Assembly (NCBI RefSeq): GCF_964340395.1
Contig: NC_135566.1
Span: 10,788,501 to 10,852,500 of the forward strand
DNA from: Glandiceps talaboti
Taxonomy: Eukaryota; Hemichordata; Enteropneusta; Spengelidae
DNA length: 64,000 bases
Reading direction: 5' to 3'
Position numbers and translations under genes: made by a program. Every line of letters begins with the position of its first letter. The stretch's first letter is position 1. Shown piece after piece: positions 1 through 50,789 of the stretch. The notes under the pieces were generated by a model. That model ran no database searches and was not told where the DNA came from. It worked only from the letters and a program-made list of their open reading frames with translations.

Positions 1-369
1 AAGCCGGCCACTCTAACCATTCGTCCATCATGACCCCACATGTTCTATCAAAACATGGTTTTTTTTTCCAATGCATTTATAAATATAAACTAAACCAGTC
101 CCTAACCTAAACCTAACTCCCTAACTTGAAGGCAATTGTGTATTTATTGTAGCCAGTCCACTGTTCTATATTCTTGCCAATCAGTGAAATGTTGTAATTG
201 GCAAATATCTGCCAGCTCAGCAGACTGTCTGATGTCACTTATACAGACACATTTTAACATATAAACACACATGTACTGGTATTGCTATCACTTATTTTGT
301 GACAAAGGAACCGATGTAAACCTTCTCATGCCTGCAGCCTATGGTTCTCAAAACATATTATCAACTCAC
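1..369. other. Left edge, intronic to the RWDD4-like gene
   Basis: This is the presumed intron downstream (in transcript sense) of the exon ending at 370, which has a clean GTGAGT donor on the minus strand. I see no further exon, RNA gene or repeat here. Confidence 0.5.
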
Positions 370-3300
370 TTTTATGACAGGTTCTTTTTGATCAACCATT
401 AAATCTTCAGCATTTTCTTTAGCCCATTCAAAGACTGTATAAGTGATAGCGCAGCCAAGAAATTGCTCTCCCTGTCAGAATTGAAGTAAAAAATGCACGA
501 AAATCTCAGCACAACTTTTATAACATACAAAAGATGATAAAATCACAGATATAAATACAATGTTTGGCATTTACTTTTCTGATAACAACACAAAATCTTT
601 TCAACATTTCTAGCACTAAAAAATATCCATAAGTGGGTGCAAAGGTCATAAAGTATATCTGCCATGCAGGAAGTGGGACTAGGTGTTTTTTGTCAAGTTT
701 GTCAGCAAAAGTGATAAAACTTTAAAATTTTGAAATATACTCTGACTTACAACATGTGCTATGATACTACCAGAATCAAGAGAGTATATCATTTCAAAAT
801 GACGGCACAATGTTTTTACATCTCACACATAATTTTTTTCATAAATTACATAAACAAAATCCAATATCTGATAGCACACATACACATAAAAATGTTACAA
901 TTTATGTCACTGTGAACACAAATAATAAGTTTAATGTTTGAAGCTTCCTTGTCTCATCCAGCAACAATGATGTTGATGTGTGTTCACAGTGAGATAATGT
1001 ATCATGCATGCTATCCTGTCCGTATTTTGTTTATGTAACTCAAAACAGAGAACCTTGTGTGAGATGTAAAAATATTGTGTTGTTAATTTTAAACTCTATA
1101 CTCTCTTCATTTTCATAGTACCGTATACTGTAAGTGTAAACCTAGATATTTTCACTACTACAAAATTTTGTTATTTTACAGTCTTCAACAAGTTCTCAAA
1201 GATTAATTTTCTCTAATTACCAGACTGGTACATTGTGTTAATGTACAAGATGGCATTTTAGTCACTACTTATTTTTGCGTTTTTATTTTCTAGCGAAATT
1301 AGCGAAAATCAGTCTTTAGTGTAAATTTCCAGGTTTACAGTATCTTCTATTGTTTGTTTACCAATCTACAGACTTCACAATAACACAACACGCATAAGTA
1401 TTTTTACATACAACCTACCTGTTCTAAAAGCTGAGAAACTATGTTCTGTTTGACATCACTGGATCTGTTATATAAAACAAATTGTCCACAAAGTCAAAAT
1501 CTTGGAATGCTGTGTGTTAACTTATTCAACGTATGTGTACTGCAGGTTTCAGTGGCTATTTATAATGTCTTCATATTACAATGTAAAGTTAGCTGTCAGC
1601 TAACTATATGATAGACTCAAACTAAAACTAAATGGTACATGGTTCAAGGTGGCTCTTATCATAAATCTTTGAAACTGAAACTGAACACAATTATAACTCC
1701 ACCTGTAATCTGCTAGAGGAAACAATATGGTTCCGAGAGTGGCATTACAATTTAACATCCTTCAGATTTCTGACAAGACAACTACTTACATATGATTATT
1801 GTAAAAAGCATTAAGGTTGACATCAGGAAGACAATCAGGGTAGTTTTCTGTCCATTTCACTTCTACAAGAAAAGATTTATAATGCCCGCTTTCGCCTATC
1901 TATAAAAAGAAGACAATACTTATTATAAAAGAAACATTTACATGTAGTTTATGACAATTTTTGTTACTCTCTTTCTGGTGATTTGAGGATATCAGTCTGA
2001 GTCATCAGGAGTCATCTCGGCAATATAACTGCAGTATGACTACTTGTACCATAATTTCTAAGTGCATGGTTGATACAGTGTAATGTAAATCATACTCCAA
2101 ATCACTTTATTTTATGCAAAAAACTGGCATCATCCAACCAATCATTTTACTAGCATCTCTCACATCCACACCAAACTTGCATCATTGTGTGTTGCCTAGA
2201 ACCTTGGCTCCATGATTTGACATACTAGCCTGTGTACTGCACTGTTGTTACATTTACATAATGACTTCATTTGAATAATGATGTCATGGTTGTAATCAGG
2301 TTATTGGGTGTACATTTACATAATGACTTCATTTGAATAAAATTGTCATGGTTGTACTCAGGTTATTTGGCATACATTTTCAAATCATAATCACCACGTT
2401 CTCAAAACAAGCATTTGTTTCAAGGGCTAGGAGGTTTGATTTCAGATACAGATGTAATTGTAACACAACAGCACAATAAACAGCCTCCAGGTTATTGACA
2501 TACTGGTTCAATCAACATTTTTAGAAACCAAGTCTTTGGGGTACATTTGACAATTCTTACTAACCTTGTATTGGTAAGTAGTTTCATTAACTTGATTAAA
2601 ACATTCATCTCCTTCATAGATTGAGGCGAGAACTTCTTGTTCTTCCTGCAAGTCAAAAGAGCAATATTGTGAAGTATTGAAAAATATTGACATCACTCAT
2701 GGCCAGTTGTAAACCATTTAGACATCTATTTACACATGTAATACATAGTAAAACCATCAGATCAAAGGCAGAAATAGTAAACACACTGTAAAACCATCTG
2801 ACAAAATTTAGAAATAGTAAACACATTGTAAAAACATCTGACAAAAGGTAGAACTAGTAAACACACAGTAAAATCATCAGATCAAAGGTAGAACTAGTAA
2901 ACACTGTAAAACCATCAGATCAAAGGTAGAAATAGTAAACACATTGTAAAACCATCAGATCAAAGGTAGAAATAGTAAACACACTGTAAAACCATCAGAT
3001 CAAAGGTAGAAATAGTAAACACACTGTAAAACCATCAGATCAAAGGTAGAAATAGTAAACACACTGTAAAACCATCAGATCAAAGGTAGAACTAGTAAAC
3101 ACACTGTAAAACCACGACACTTCAAGTGGTAATGATGGTCTGTCACTAAGCTGTAACAATGACACACATTTTTGTTGAGAAGAACTCATTTTTTGTGAGA
3201 TCAGACAAAGTATTGTGGTCCAAGAGATTAGAATTTAGAATTTAGAAATTGTCTTTTAAAGAATTTTGCTGATCTCAGATTTCATACTCTGAAAATATTT

Positions 3301-3451
3301 TCAGAGAGACTTTCCTTTTCGTGATTCAGGATTGAGATGATATGATTGTAATCAAAAGTTGTGGAGAATTTTCATCCCATTCAAATGTTGGCATAGTTTT
3401 CTGTTGTGATGCTGTTTTGGTCCCTACCTCTTGTTGTTCTTGACATGACAT
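370..3451 (-). CDS. RWDD4: RWD-domain protein, RWDD4-like (5' part; continues past left edge)
   Basis: Five coding exons on the minus strand: 3451-3428 (ATG, starts MSCQEQQE), 2645-2565, 1899-1790, 1464-1419 and 471-370. All have GT-AG borders and matching phases, giving 121 codons before the gene leaves the window. The second exon carries the RWD signature EEQEVLASIYEGDECF, the third has KWTENYPDCLPDVNLNAFYN, and the fifth has AITYTVFEWAKEN. The order and spacing follow human RWDD4, whose N-terminus is also a short Met-Ser start followed by an acidic RWD opening. RWD folds are protein-interaction modules (as in GCN2 and RWDD1-4); RWDD4 itself has no settled function. The conserved Trp/Lys-rich C-terminal part of the family is not in the window and should lie to the left. 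The start is chosen because it is the only ATG exon that joins in phase to the RWD exon. The gene is head-to-head with the lysine-rich gene at 3860. Confidence 0.9.
760..1125. mobile_element. Foldback (long inverted-repeat) element in RWDD4 intron
   Basis: Two arms of about 155 bases, roughly 760-923 and 973-1125, are imperfect reverse complements around a spacer of about 50 bases. Matching blocks include GAGAGTATA, TTTTTACATCTCACACA, TTACATAAACAAAAT and TCACTGTGAACACA. No coding capacity. The structure fits a non-autonomous DNA transposon (foldback/MITE type). Confidence 0.7.
2253..2380. repeat. Two-copy tandem repeat of about 63 bp
   Basis: The block starting TTACATAATGACTTCATTTG is repeated once about 63 bases later with few changes, in the RWDD4-like intron between the exons at 1790-1899 and 2565-2645. 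Confidence 0.75.
2749..3113. repeat. 40-bp minisatellite in first RWDD4 intron
   Basis: About nine copies of a 40-base unit beginning GTAAAACCATCAGATCAAAG. The central copies are almost identical and the outer ones more diverged. Some copies have lost one or two bases. There is no spacer diversity, so it is not CRISPR-like. Confidence 0.92.
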
Positions 3452-3859
3452 GTCTCTGCTTTCTATTAATTCACAGTTTGGGTAGGTTTCTTTTCATAAA
3501 AGTGTCTATAAACTTCACACCACAACGTTCCTAGATCCTCTCTGAGCTGATCCAGCAGCTGGCTTATTTAAATAATCGCCGGTCACTTTGACCCGGAAGT
3601 ATAATCTGCCAAGCGTTTACACCAATCAGATTCAGTGTTTCATTTCATGCCAAGCATAAAACCGAAAACAATGGATCATTTTTTCCGTTGAGGGCGCACG
3701 TTATAGCACATGTTACAGATGCAATATGTATGTATGATCATCTATTTCAACGGAGTGTACACCGCAGGAAAGAGAAAGCACACCGACATTTGTCTGAAAA
3801 TAAGCCGTTTTGCCGAAAGTTCGACGAGATTATATTGTAAAATGTAGACGTGTCACACG
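3452..3859. promoter_or_regulatory. Shared head-to-head promoter, RWDD4-like / lysine-rich gene
   Basis: About 400 bases separate the two divergent start codons, so both 5' ends and at least one core promoter must lie here. A GGTCA-CTT-TGACC inverted repeat (3581-3593, a nuclear-receptor-type IR3 site) runs directly into CCGGAAGT (3593-3600, consensus ETS/GABP site). ETS sites are frequent in bidirectional housekeeping promoters. A TTTAAATAA stretch lies just upstream. No transcription start can be placed exactly. Confidence 0.6.
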
Positions 3860-6800
3860 ATGGGTAAAGAAAAGAAAAGCAAAAAGGGTAAAAGTTCCAA
3901 AAGAGCTTCTGAAGATGTGGGGAAAAGCACGTCGGATGGATCACCGAAGAAGAGATCTAGGCGGAAGGATGTTGATGGCGACAGCGAAGAGAAAGTGTCA
4001 AGGACAGTCCCCTCGTTGGATGACAATGATAAAAAGAAAGATAATAACATTGGTGAGCAAAGGGGATTGCGGAAACGGAAAAAATCAAAGACTATCGGAG
4101 GAGAACAGAGGTCAGATGACGAATCGGTTGCCTGTAAATTGCCTCGGACAAATAATGAACCAATTATAGTTAAAATTGAGAAAGATGCCAGAGAAACTTC
4201 AGCTGTGTCTGCTGATCAGAATGATATTAGAAATGATGACACCACTGGACATAAGCAGAAACGAAAGAAACTTAAAACTAAAACAAAAATTAAAAAAAAA
4301 TTGAGCAGCAGTGCTGTGTCAATGGAAACTGGTGGCAGTGGAAATAAAGAAACTTTTATTGAAGAAAGGAGTACACAAGAGAAAAAGAAACGGTCAAAAT
4401 CAACTGAGAGTAAAAAGTCAGGTGGAAGGAATGGAATAAAGAGTGATACCACAGTAATACATCAAAGAAAAGGGAAAACTAAGAAATCAAAAAGTACCAG
4501 TTGTCAAGAAGAGACACCTGTGAATGAAATTGAAAAAGACACAGAACCTGTACACAGAAAAACTATGTACACTGATCAAAATGATGTGGCTATTGATGAC
4601 AGCAGGGATGACACAAACAATCTTAAAAAGAAACAAGAGAAACAGAAGAAAACTAAAAGCAAAAAACCTCAAACAGAAGTGAAAGACAGTCATTTGTCAG
4701 TCCAAATATCTAGTGATACTAGTAGTAGTGCAACACATCAAGGAAAGAAGAGAATTAGGAATGTTATCGACAAAGAGAGTTCAATTGACCAACCTGTGAA
4801 TGAAATTGGAAAAAAAGTCAAAAAAACTTCTGTTGATCTTGGCAAGGGGGATACAATGAAAGGTAGAGATGTAAAACAGAGAAGCACCAAAAAGGGTATG
4901 CTATCAAATTTTTCAAATTACAGACCCCCCCCCCCCCCCAATATCTTTCTACATGTGACAGTGGTCTTCAGTTGAATAATTATCAATGAAATCATTCATA
5001 GTTTATATATAAACTTTGTATTTCCTAGAAACTATGTCTACACCGGGGCAGGGCAACATACATGTAACAAGGCACCAGTCAGAGTCAAAAAAAAATTATG
5101 TGAAGTTTATTTTGATAAAGGGAAATGAAGTAATTTTTATAAACCAAAGGATCACTTTTTGTCATTAAGTGTTAGCGTGTTCTCTACTCTAGTGAGCATA
5201 GCAAGAGAAAGAGCAGTCAGAAACAAGTGCAACTACCCCATATTTCATTAATGCTTTAGTGACATTAATTATTTTTGTTCTTTTTCACCAATGAATTCAA
5301 AATGACACAAGCAGCAAGAGTTGACTCACCAGTTATTAAAAGTTTTGTCAATATTATGACACAAGATAAACCAAGAGATCTGCCAGAATTGGAGAGTGAT
5401 ATGACAGAGTAAGTTTTATTTATAATTTTATATTTAGTTTAATCTGTTTGTTCATTCACACACTTTCAGTAGTTTTCCTTGTGTGCTTTCTAACCAGCAA
5501 TACAGTGGATTTCATTGAAATGTCCCATTTACCGTAAGCCCCCCCCCCCCCCCCCCCCCAAAAGAAAAAAAAAGAATTGTTTCTGGTCAGGAGAGTTTTT
5601 CCAAAGATGTGCGACAATGCGATTAAAAAAAAAATTAAATTCCCAACAAACCTGTCACCCAGTCTACTATTTATGGCAGTTACTGTTCTTTTTATGGAGT
5701 ACCTTAGAGCAAGCATGTATGTGGGGCAGATGTCATTTGCTTGTTCATGATTGGCTCTACATTTGTCTTCACTGAAGTAGGGAGGGTTATTTTTGTGTTT
5801 CCCCATTGATCTGCAGACCGCATGGGCTGGACAAACACACACAAAAAAAAAGACCAATGTTAGGGTATTTAAGTGCTGCGTGCTCTGACCAGATCTGCAG
5901 AAACAATTCTTTTTTTTTGTTGCTTAACGAGTCACGCTGTCCTCTCCAAGAGCTATGGTTTTAACCTTCAGCTTGCTGTAGTGTACTGATACAACCATTT
6001 GATAAGTAAATAAATTATTTATTTGTTAGATACAAAACTAATAACACCTGTGAACTCAATAATATATGTAGACTGTAAGATACGTTGTGCCGTTCTGCCC
6101 TCACCGGTCTCCTCTCATCGGGTTGACCAATGTTTGAAGGCGCCCCTTGATGGTGTACCTTTAATACAGACTATAATCTATGGTGTCCAAGTAATGGCAT
6201 CACAGGACATCAAAATGCTTGTGTCACCAAAATGAGATCTACAGTCAGTATTATCTTCAGTAATTTAAAAATTAAATGATCTATGTTGTGTCTGATTGTG
6301 TTAACATAATGTCATGTACATCCATGTGTTTTGATGTCCTGTGAGAGAGTGCAAATATTTTGGTTTGACCCTTGATAATAAAATGTCATTTGCGCATGAT
6401 ACTACAGGCAGATGTCCAAAAGAAGTGCCTTAACAGTGTGGACACGTGCTTCGCTGGTTGTGCTCTTTCAACATATATGCTAAACTGCTTCTGCTTCTCT
6501 ATCGTAGCATTGTTGAACCTCTTTTAACTTATTGTAACATCTGTTATTTCCCTCTGCTCTCTGTCTTCAGTCAAAACAAACTTGTGAAAATTTCTTTGAA
6601 TGCTGCTAAAATTGTGGGCCTGCCTACTCTTGCTCTCTCCTACCTTACTGATCATGCAGTACTGCACAAGGCACTGTGATTGCTGTTGATGATAAACATC
6701 CACTTAATGCATATTTTGATAGTCTCCCATCTGGTCGAAGATACCGTTGTGTTATGTAAAATGCTCCAAAGTTTGTTACAGCAAGAGTTTTGTCCCATCA

Positions 6801-7240
6801 GCTGTCAGATTGTTACGTCAATGCTAAGTTGTATTTGTGTATTTGTGTAGCTTGTCTTTGTTTTTACTCGCATATTTTGTGTATATTATTTTTATTTATT
6901 CTGTACAGTAGTGAGCTGTAAACCATGTATCCTTTGAGTACTAATAAATGAATATTTATTATATGAGCACACCAATGGCTGGACCATCCACACTAACTAC
7001 CCACCGTTTTCTGTATTTGTAGCTGAATTTGAAACAAAATATCATAAACTGAGTCATAACAGATATCAACTTGAAGCCTCATTTTGCATGCAAACACACA
7101 ATAGTCATATTACAATAACCTTCGTTTCCTATAAATTTGTCCACAGCTCTTCAGGTGAGGATGATTTAGTTTCTGTCAACAGTACGGAGGATCTTGGTGT
7201 ACGTGTAGAAGATATCAGTAGTTTTATTACTCCACTTTGA
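3860..7240 (+). CDS. Lysine/serine-rich nuclear-type protein, unrecognised (3 exons, about 407 aa)
   Basis: Exons 3860-4895, 5315-5408 and 7147-7240 join in phase (1, then 2) and end at TGA 7238-7240. Residues 1-345 are low-complexity and strongly basic, with many short KKxK blocks that would serve as nuclear or nucleolar localisation signals. They also carry near-repeats such as TxPVNEIEKD and QPVNEIGKK. The last 60 residues are quite different: SPVIKSFVNIMTQDKPRDLP, then an acidic Ser-rich stretch (SSSGEDD), ending VEDISSFITPL. The C-terminal exons look more like conserved sequence than the tail-like exon 1. I do not recognise the family; a nucleolar or chromatin-associated role is inferred only from composition. 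The exon 2 acceptor is a tandem AAGCAG site, so one extra Ala is possible. An AATAAA at 7375-7380 may be its poly(A) signal. Confidence 0.72.
4925..4939 (+). repeat. Poly(C) tract in intron 1 of the lysine-rich gene
   Basis: A run of about 15 C lies in the intron just after the donor at 4896; it extends the open frame of exon 1 but is not coding if the splice is used. A second, longer C run lies at about 5539-5559. Confidence 0.85.
5563..5918. mobile_element. MITE, copy 1 of A/T-tailed TIR family
   Basis: The ends are inverted repeats: AAAGAATTGTTTCTGG at the left and CAGAAACAATTCTTT at the right. The interior matches the element at 57021-57340 over most of its length (for example CACTGAAGTAGG, GATCTGCAGAC, TATTTATGGCAGTT). 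No coding capacity. Confidence 0.85.
6343..6960 (+). mobile_element. Decayed non-LTR retrotransposon 3' end (reverse-transcriptase C-terminus)
   Basis: Frame-shifted pieces spell typical LINE ORF2 C-terminal motifs: CKYFGLTLDNKMSF, LLYRSIVEPLLTYCNICYF, then HPLNAYFDSLPSGRRYR followed by a short 3' UTR ending in an AT-rich tail near 6960. The K-Y-L/F-G-x-x-L-D, YRS-x-x-E-x-x-L-T-Y and LPSGRR motifs are characteristic of CR1/L2/Rex-like elements. At least two frame changes and an internal stop show it is dead. It lies in intron 2 of the lysine-rich gene, same strand. Confidence 0.8.
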
Positions 7241-10140
7241 AATGGCTAACAAGAATGACTATTTCTTTGTAATTGTAACTGTGAAATGAGAGTTTCAAGG
7301 TAGCGAGACCGACTGGGTTGAGTTAGCCTAGAATCCAAGTGATTGGGGATTTTAAATTCAAAAACAATTTTAGTAATAAATGTTATATGACTAAGGGTTC
7401 TTAATTACTTACTAGTAACGTTTCATTTGCTCAAGTTGACAGGCTATGTCAAACTTTGTTTTACTGACCTTATGAGTATTAAGGATATTAGAAACAGTGT
7501 TCTCCCATACAATGATGATCTAGCCTTTGGTTTACTAAGATAGATGCAAACTAAATCTATTGTTCTTTAAATGTGGTAGATTACACAAGTGGGTTACAGC
7601 GATTCCTCTGTTGTTTGGTTATCACCCTATGATCAAGATAGTGTAAACATTAGAAGTCCCAATATACCACTACAAGTTCATGGAACCCTAAATAAACTAG
7701 TTTTCAGAGACACCTCCCTACTGAGACTATAATGAAACCAACATCCGTTCAATAGCTTATGACTGTTGTATGAGTTTTAGTTTGTGTCTATCATAGTAAC
7801 AATTCTGTGCATAGCAAAATAAAGTTGTATATTTTCATGATCAGTGAGTGACAATTAGCCAGCTTTTGTTCGAAGTCTTGTCAGTGGTTTATCATGATAA
7901 AATTTTGAAAACCACCAATAGAAGAGTTGCGTAACCTGTGAGTTATTTTTCTTGTGGTAATAAAGTGAGCAAACAACTATGATCATCACCTTTTTGTGTG
8001 TGAGCTACAAACTTTGTTGAATTTACATCCATATGCTGAATGTCCTGGTCTGCAATGTTCATATAAACAGCTGATATACTTGTTCATACACAACTCTCTT
8101 TTACATTAAAGGGTAGCTCCCTTAATGAGTAAGATGAATAAATGAACTTCTGATAGAAAAATTATGCTTTGAATTTTGTCTTTTATGTGAAGCCGAGAAA
8201 TGGGAAATTATATCACAGCACAGTGAAATGTGTAGAAAAAGCATTTTGTACAAATACTAAATTTGTACAACCTCTGAGTGAAATAGTTTCTTCCCATTTT
8301 TATGACAAGAGTAATTCCTTTACTATGATGTGTAAGGCAAACTAGTTTTACAGTTTAATACGTTATTGACTGATCTATGTGTTGAGCCATATATCTGAGT
8401 CTATGGTGCTAACATACTGAATAATTTTCAAACGTCATTGAAGTGTCCATTAAAGGTCTTATTGTCTTACATATCTTGAACTTGAATTTCCACACAGTAA
8501 AATTAGGCCGTAACTTTTTTTGCCTTCCATAATGACTTCAATATTTTGTAACGAATATAAAATGAAAAGAAATGTCATTATTTGACCACTATGAAACTGT
8601 TGAGTTTTGATGTACAAATAAAACTGTTCCTATAATTACCAATCACAAAACCTGATTTTAAACCATTATTTCGACTGTTTAATGAGTGGGAATGTATAAG
8701 ATGTTGATCTATATAACTATGCTTGGTTACTAGTGTCAACAGTTAACAACAACAACAACACCCCTATACCCCATCCCCACCTTACTCTACATAACACAGA
8801 CATGAATGAATTGTCGGATTTTTATTAATCTTTCGTGAAAAAAAATTAAAAATATGTGTGTGATTGCCTTGCGGATTTGTCTGGAGTCACCTCTCAGACA
8901 AATCAACCATGCTGGGAGGAGTATATAAACATTGAAGTCCAAGTGATTACAGAAACTTGAGAAAGACCGACAAACACACAATGCTAGCAGACACTGAATG
9001 ACCTCAAGTGAACCCAAAATGTCTCACGGGGCAATCAGCGGGAACGCGAAAGCTTTCTCTCGTAATTTTCGAAGCGTAAAATGACATTTGGTGTGATTAT
9101 AAAAGTTTTATCAAATGGAGAGTGTATTCATTCCATGGAATTATCATGACTAAATTCACTAAATTCATTCCATAGAAGTATCGTGACTAAATTCACTAAA
9201 ATTCATTTCAGAGAAGTAATCGTCACTGAAGTCCGTGTTCATTCACATCACAAGAACATCATTCATGTCTGTAACGTAAACTAAACGTAATGTTCGTGTT
9301 CAAGTACGATGGCCACTGCTATGTTTTAACATTAATGTAGAGAATCTACTCCATCGAGACTCAGACAATAGGTGATAAACCTTCAACAGTGTTATGTCAC
9401 TTTTACTTTCACTGTTCACATATATCACTTGGGTCAATGACCCCTGTCAATAACACGGATCTTTTTTTTATTGACATTGTTATCATTCACTTGTATGACG
9501 AATATTATAAGCCGCAAGATGTCACACTGGCTTGTTCAAGAAAATGTGTATTATTGATTATTAGACACTCGATCTCGAACACAGCATATTAAACTGGGTA
9601 GGTCAGGGCATGGAAGTATACTTTCATGGTCAGGGTGACCTTCAACATGTTCAAGCAATGTCGTCTACCTATGGATATGTATGTATTTACATAGAAAGTG
9701 AAATACCTAACACTGCACTGTGAAGTAAACAAATTTTGCAATGAATGTACAGTGTACGTACAAATACAGTTACGATAGTTTCCATCGGCACGTACAGATC
9801 CCGGGTACATACACATGATAAAAATTCTGCTTTTCGCACAAAAAATAAATGAAATCATGAAATGGACTCATTGGTGTACATACTGCATTGTACATTTCGT
9901 TCTTCAGCTGGGGATAAATTTACCCCTATAATCACGTGTAACTTTGAATAAATAAAATTTGAGTAACATAAATAATGATTATGGTCGAATAGATCATCTC
10001 TACTTTGGAAATACCAGTTGAAGACAAAACAGTTACACTGTCTAAAAGACCATTTCAGGGGGAAACATTGTAAATGAATGAAATACAGCAATACCCAATC
10101 AAAACCGTTGTGACATCGAGGCACTAGGTCAAAACCAAGT
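7241..10140. other. Intergenic, lysine-rich gene to EP400/domino gene
   Basis: Holds the 3' UTR of the lysine-rich gene (AATAAA at 7375-7380, another at 7818-7823), a small tandem repeat near 9115-9235, and AT-rich single-copy DNA. The open frames here are short and show no family motif. No RNA gene was seen. Confidence 0.6.
9115..9235. repeat. Three-copy degenerate tandem repeat (about 45 bp)
   Basis: The phrase 'attcattccatggaa...catgactaaattcact' recurs three times with drift, about 1 kb upstream of the EP400/domino promoter. Confidence 0.7.
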
Positions 10141-10162
10141 CAAAGGTTATCTGGTCTTTATT

Positions 10163-10288
10163 AGCATAATTTATGCAGCTCAGAGGATTCCGCCATTTTT
10201 TACAGCGGTAGCCTTTGTGTTTGGTGCGTTGCTATAATAGCAATATTTCTTCCTGAAAACACATGAAAACTATTCCAAAATGGCGAAG
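10163..10288 (+). promoter_or_regulatory. EP400/domino promoter with YY1-type sites
   Basis: CCGCCATTTT (10190-10199) and AAAATGGCG (10277-10285) are oppositely oriented YY1-type motifs, the class often found at the start sites of housekeeping and chromatin genes. A palindrome GCATAATTTATGC lies at 10163-10175. The start site itself is inferred to lie near or between these sites. Confidence 0.5.
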
Positions 10289-10379
10289 TTGTTTACCTAA
10301 TGTTTTAAACTACTTGGATGGAGGGTTTTGGCCCGTCGATGGGCTGTTTTTCATCGGGAAAATTGTAGCTGAAAACAAG
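10200..10379 (+). other. 5' untranslated first exon of EP400/domino (start approximate)
   Basis: A good donor (ACAAG before GTAGGC) ends this exon at 10379 and pairs with the acceptor TTTTCAG at 10751-10757. It contains ATG 10263, which opens a short upstream frame: 39 codons here plus six in exon 2, stopping at TAA 10776-10778, three bases before the main ATG. The 5' limit is a guess. Confidence 0.5.
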
Positions 10380-10781
10380 GTAGGCGCGGCTTCGTTTTTG
10401 TCGAAAATATGGCCGCCGCGCAAAGCATTCTGGCATATGCCAGGGTTGCACATGCTTGCGATCGTGCACGCGTTCAGAGATATTTTCTCCGAAACTCAGA
10501 GAAGTAATGTTAGAGGAATCATTCTCTCATCCTGTTATTGTCTTCTTTCCATGGCCTTGCATTTAGAATTATATCAAACATATCAAACACAGTTGTTCAT
10601 TCAAAAGTGGCGCGAGAACCCAACTGTGTTCTTTGGTAATGAAAATGAATGAACTTCATTTCATTTTCAACTCAGTATACCGAAAATATCATGGAAGTAT
10701 ACTGTTATTGTAAGATGTTAGATTGTTATTAATGTAAATTAATTTTTTACTTTTCAGGGCTCTTGTGGCCTGTTGTAAAGC

Positions 10782-50001
<39,220 letters not shown>

Positions 50002-50600
50002 GCCGTGCTCACACTTGAACTCTTGTATAAGCCAGACAAATCTACACCTTTACGTTGGGACAATGTTCCCATGTAAAGAAATGCATGCAAGATATTCCTA
50101 TTAATATAATTGTACATATTTCTGTAATAACTTTTATTAGAAATACTACTCAGTAGATTTTCAAACACAGATCATTCCAAATGTTGATATCGGCAGCTTA
50201 ACTTAATTCTTTAGATTGGTGAAGGTATTCTTTTGGGGTTTTTTTTGTTTGTTTTTTCTCACAATTCTTATGTATACTAAATCCAGTCTTGATTTATTTA
50301 TTTATTTACAAAGATAGAAGAGTACACAAGACTTCCTTTCTTTAAAAAAAAAAAAATTGTTTTTCTAGGATCCATTCCCCCTCCCTATGTATTAAAAGTT
50401 GATTTAAATTAATGAGCAGATTTGTATGTTCTAATTAAAGTTCTATAAATGTTACCCACTGACAAAATGTAACATTAAGGCTAATTTATACCTCGTTTCG
50501 TTGATCAGATTGTATGTCAGCTTGCGTATGCGATCACTTGAATTTCTGTGCACTGAATCCATACCTGCTTTTCTCTTTCTTATATGTATGGATACATATA
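50002..50600 (+). other. 3' UTR of the long EP400/domino isoform
   Basis: AT-rich sequence after the stop. Two variant poly(A) signals, ATTAAA at 50391-50396 and 50434-50439, are candidates; the true end is not determined. Confidence 0.5.
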
Positions 50601-50789
50601 TTCAAGTTCATATACAATATTTTGATGGGTAAGTGCAAGTGATTTGTAATTAGAGCCAATATTATAGTGCTCTAGTATAAATGGTGAGGTCAAGTTCATA
50701 TTTATTTTCAGTAGGGTCATTACTATTGCTATATGCAAATTTGAGGAATGATTCATTGACCTTGTGTCATTTACTGTATTAACTACTGT

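Noticed and set aside
2749-3113. Regular repeats resembling a CRISPR array
   Set aside because: Repeats are contiguous with no unique spacers, and the setting is a eukaryotic intron. The same applies to 15395-15882.
3810-4169. 119-codon plus-strand frame overlapping the lysine-rich gene
   Set aside because: Out-of-frame shadow of exon 1; the +3860 frame is longer, starts at a clean ATG and splices in phase to two further exons.
5456-5857. Frames of about 130 codons on both strands around the poly(C) tract
   Set aside because: They lie inside a MITE and a C run; composition is repeat-driven.
10263-10652. 129-codon plus-strand frame starting MKTIPKWRS
   Set aside because: It crosses a good splice donor at 10380 and reads into intron; only the first 39 codons would be in the mRNA, as an upstream frame rather than a separate gene.
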